From positions 1 through 7,616 of the forward strand of contig JAEERZ010000106.1 in the NCBI GenBank assembly GCA_016286075.1: 7,616 bases of DNA. Direction: 5' to 3'. Below are positions 6,341 to 7,616 of this stretch, piece by piece (the stretch's first letter is position 1; each line of letters begins with the position of its first letter). The translations under genes and the position numbers were made by a program. A model generated the notes under the pieces. The model had not been told where the DNA came from. It did no database searches and worked only from the letters and a program-made list of their open reading frames with translations. Origin of the DNA: Selenomonadaceae bacterium (GTDB taxonomy: Bacteria > Bacillota > Negativicutes > Selenomonadales > Selenomonadaceae).

Positions 6341-6369
6341 ATTATAGGCTTGTTTTATGGCAGTGTCAA
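6341..6369 (-). promoter_or_regulatory. Perfect-consensus sigma-70 promoter of the cold-shock gene
   Basis: On the minus strand TTGACA (6364-6369) is followed after exactly 17 bases by TATAAT (6341-6346), 12/12 to consensus. The predicted start is near 6334, giving a leader of roughly 48 bases up to the ATG at 6285. Confidence 0.92.
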
Positions 6370-6500
6370 TCATATCGGGAAAATGTTGCACCTATCACCA
6401 TCCTATGTAGAATATAGGAGAATATGCCCTCTTCGGTTTCCTTCTCCCACGACACACGATAACGTCCCGTTCTATCGACGCAACAGCCAGACGCAATTCA
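6370..6500. other. Spacer between the GT9 gene and the cold-shock promoter
   Basis: This stretch holds no supportable gene or intrinsic terminator. The only structure seen is a short hairpin, CCTAT and ATAGG around a seven-base loop on the minus strand (about 6403-6419), without a T tract. A reading frame crosses the region but overlaps the GT9 C-terminus in a shifted frame and has no family features. Confidence 0.5.
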
Positions 6501-7616
6501 TCAAGACGTTCCTCCGGCAATCTCTTCAAATGCAGCGGCAATATCAACCGGAGAGATTTGCGTGATGCAATGAGGGAAAGGCTCGTCGCAGCCGCCGTAA
6601 ACCAGCATCTTTTTCGCGCATTCCCCCAGCGCATGTTTCGGGCGCAAAACAATCGCACGCGCTTTCCACGGAGCAAATCTTGCATATTCGCTGACTAAGC
6701 CCGGAGCCACGTTTTCCTTGTCTACAGCTTCCCGAAATAGTGCTACGATAGGCGTCCCGACCGCCGCTGCCGCGTGCATAAGTCCTGTGTCGTTTCCCAA
6801 ATAAAGCGACGCCAGTGAAATAATCGCCAATGATTCGCAAAGCGTAGTTTTTTTTACAAGATTTATAACAACATTCTCGGGCAGGTTCCTCTCCAAATAA
6901 TCACCATCCGCCTCTTCGGATTGTCCTCCCAAAATGACGAAACGGACATCCGAGCCATAACGTTTCACAATGAGTTTAACCGTTTCAAGATATTGTTCTA
7001 CAGGATATTTTCTTTCAAGCCTGCCTGCGCCTATTCCTAACACCACGACAATACAATGACCTGGCATCAAGCTTAACAATTTTTCGGAAGCGGCGTTTGC
7101 TGCCGCATCCTCTAACCATATCTCCGTCGAATCATCCTTCACTGTCATTCCCAGCGATTCAAGCAAATACAAATCACGTGCTGCCTCATGCATAATTTCT
7201 GGCGGATTGGTAATCGCCCGTGTTAAAAACGCGGTCTCAAAGCTCGTATCAATAGTTTCACATTTAACATAAGCGCGGATTGCAGTGTCGCTATAACCAA
7301 TACGTTCCCTCGCGCCGCTCATGTACGCCAGCAGCACTGAAGTGCGCTTATCATCTCCCCATTGCGGAAGCAAACAAAGATCATACTTTCGACTGCGAAG
7401 GCTTGTTTCACATAACGATTCCATTCGTTCGAAACATTCCAATACATTCTTTTGAAGTGCCCATCGATCGAACGTAAACACCTCATCGCAATAAGGGCAA
7501 AATCTCATCAGGGCTAAAACAACGTCGTTTACAATTGCAGTGATATGCACACTGGGATAATTCCGCCGAACCTCGCGAAACACCCCGCTCGTAAGAATCA
7601 AATCCCCCATAACCCC
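6501..7616 (-). CDS. Glycosyltransferase family 9 protein (LPS heptosyltransferase-like), 5' end cut by window edge
   Basis: A GT-B fold enzyme of the ADP-heptose:LPS heptosyltransferase family (RfaF/WaaF/OpsX-like), which transfers a sugar from a nucleotide donor during LPS core or related glycan assembly at the inner membrane. The visible N-terminus GVMGDLILTSGVF matches the family's loop (usually RLxxxGDVILTTPVL), where a few residues normally precede it. The true start is therefore beyond the right edge and the ATG at 7610 is internal. The C-terminal half shows GIGAGRLERKYP at the start of the donor-binding domain, FVILGG, and the diagnostic GNDTGLMHAAAAVGTPIVALF stretch. The protein ends with CITQISPVDIAAAFEEI, a usual GT9 ending. 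At least 371 residues are encoded. The gene is visibly AT-richer than the others (rows 6841-6900 and 6961-7020 count 21 and 20 G+C of 60, against 37 of 60 for 4321-4380), common for transferred surface-polysaccharide genes. The exact acceptor cannot be told. No terminator is obvious downstream. Confidence 0.93.
   Translation of the reverse strand, partial: GVMGDLILTSGVFREVRRNYPSVHITAIVNDVVLALMRFCPYCDEVFTFDRWALQKNVLECFERMESLCETSLRSRKYDLCLLPQWGDDKRTSVLLAYMSGARERIGYSDTAIRAYVKCETIDTSFETAFLTRAITNPPEIMHEAARDLYLLESLGMTVKDDSTEIWLEDAAANAASEKLLSLMPGHCIVVVLGIGAGRLERKYPVEQYLETVKLIVKRYGSDVRFVILGGQSEEADGDYLERNLPENVVINLVKKTTLCESLAIISLASLYLGNDTGLMHAAAAVGTPIVALFREAVDKENVAPGLVSEYARFAPWKARAIVLRPKHALGECAKKMLVYGGCDEPFPHCITQISPVDIAAAFEEIAGGTS

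Noticed and set aside
6395..6685. Minus-strand 96-codon frame overlapping the GT9 3' end, considered as a separate gene or a frameshifted GT9 tail
   Set aside because: The GT9 protein already has a normal family ending (ISPVDIAAAFEEI), and the shifted frame shows no recognisable domain.
7608..7610. ATG at 7610 as the start of the GT9 gene
   Set aside because: The frame stays open to the window edge and the residues before it (GV) continue the GT9 N-terminal loop, so the real start lies outside.
1..7616. CRISPR arrays, tRNA/rRNA genes, insertion sequences
   Set aside because: No regularly spaced repeats, no tRNA-like cloverleaf and no transposase or terminal inverted repeats were noticed on either strand.

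Overview
The window is a compact bacterial region with every gene on the minus strand. From right to left in transcription order it holds: a glycosyltransferase family 9 gene (5' end cut by the window edge), a cold-shock protein gene, a receiver-only response regulator, a tightly overlapped three-gene operon (EIIC-like membrane protein, membrane-anchored BMP/PnrA-like binding protein, hybrid histidine kinase with REC and HPt domains), and the start of a ribosome hibernation promoting factor gene (3' end cut by the window edge). Strong Gram-positive-style Shine-Dalgarno sequences combined with a heptosyltransferase-type GT9 enzyme suggest a diderm Firmicute of the Negativicutes (Selenomonas/Mitsuokella-like). 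This is an inference from style and content, not a database match.

Right part (about 6038-7616): the GT9 gene probably acts in LPS core/heptose assembly and looks AT-richer than its neighbours. It is followed by a stand-alone cold-shock gene with a perfect consensus sigma-70 promoter (TTGACA-17-TATAAT), a short leader and a strong, apparently two-stage intrinsic terminator.

Central part (352-5938): a 125-residue single-domain response regulator precedes the operon and is separated from it by an imperfect hairpin and a plausible second promoter. The operon genes overlap by 4 and 8 bases and use GTG, GTG and TTG starts, each backed by a good Shine-Dalgarno. The first gene belongs by overall pattern to the PTS EIIC lactose/cellobiose (CelB/ChbC) family. 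At the two positions that hold the sugar-contacting His and Glu of ChbC-type permeases it has Phe and Leu, and no EIIA or EIIB gene is visible. The second is a BMP-family periplasmic binding protein tethered by an N-terminal membrane helix, with no ABC permease or ATPase nearby. The third is a two-pass membrane hybrid kinase with an extracytoplasmic, possibly Cache-like, domain and an intact His-Asp-His relay.

The most interesting reading is that these genes form one signalling unit: a catalytically dead EIIC-like membrane receptor plus a tethered solute-binding protein feeding a hybrid kinase, with the nearby receiver-only protein as partner or phosphate sink. No DNA-binding or enzymatic output domain is encoded here, so the output must lie elsewhere. 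The ligand cannot be read from the sequence. Left part (1-271): hpf, probably followed outside the window by other housekeeping genes.
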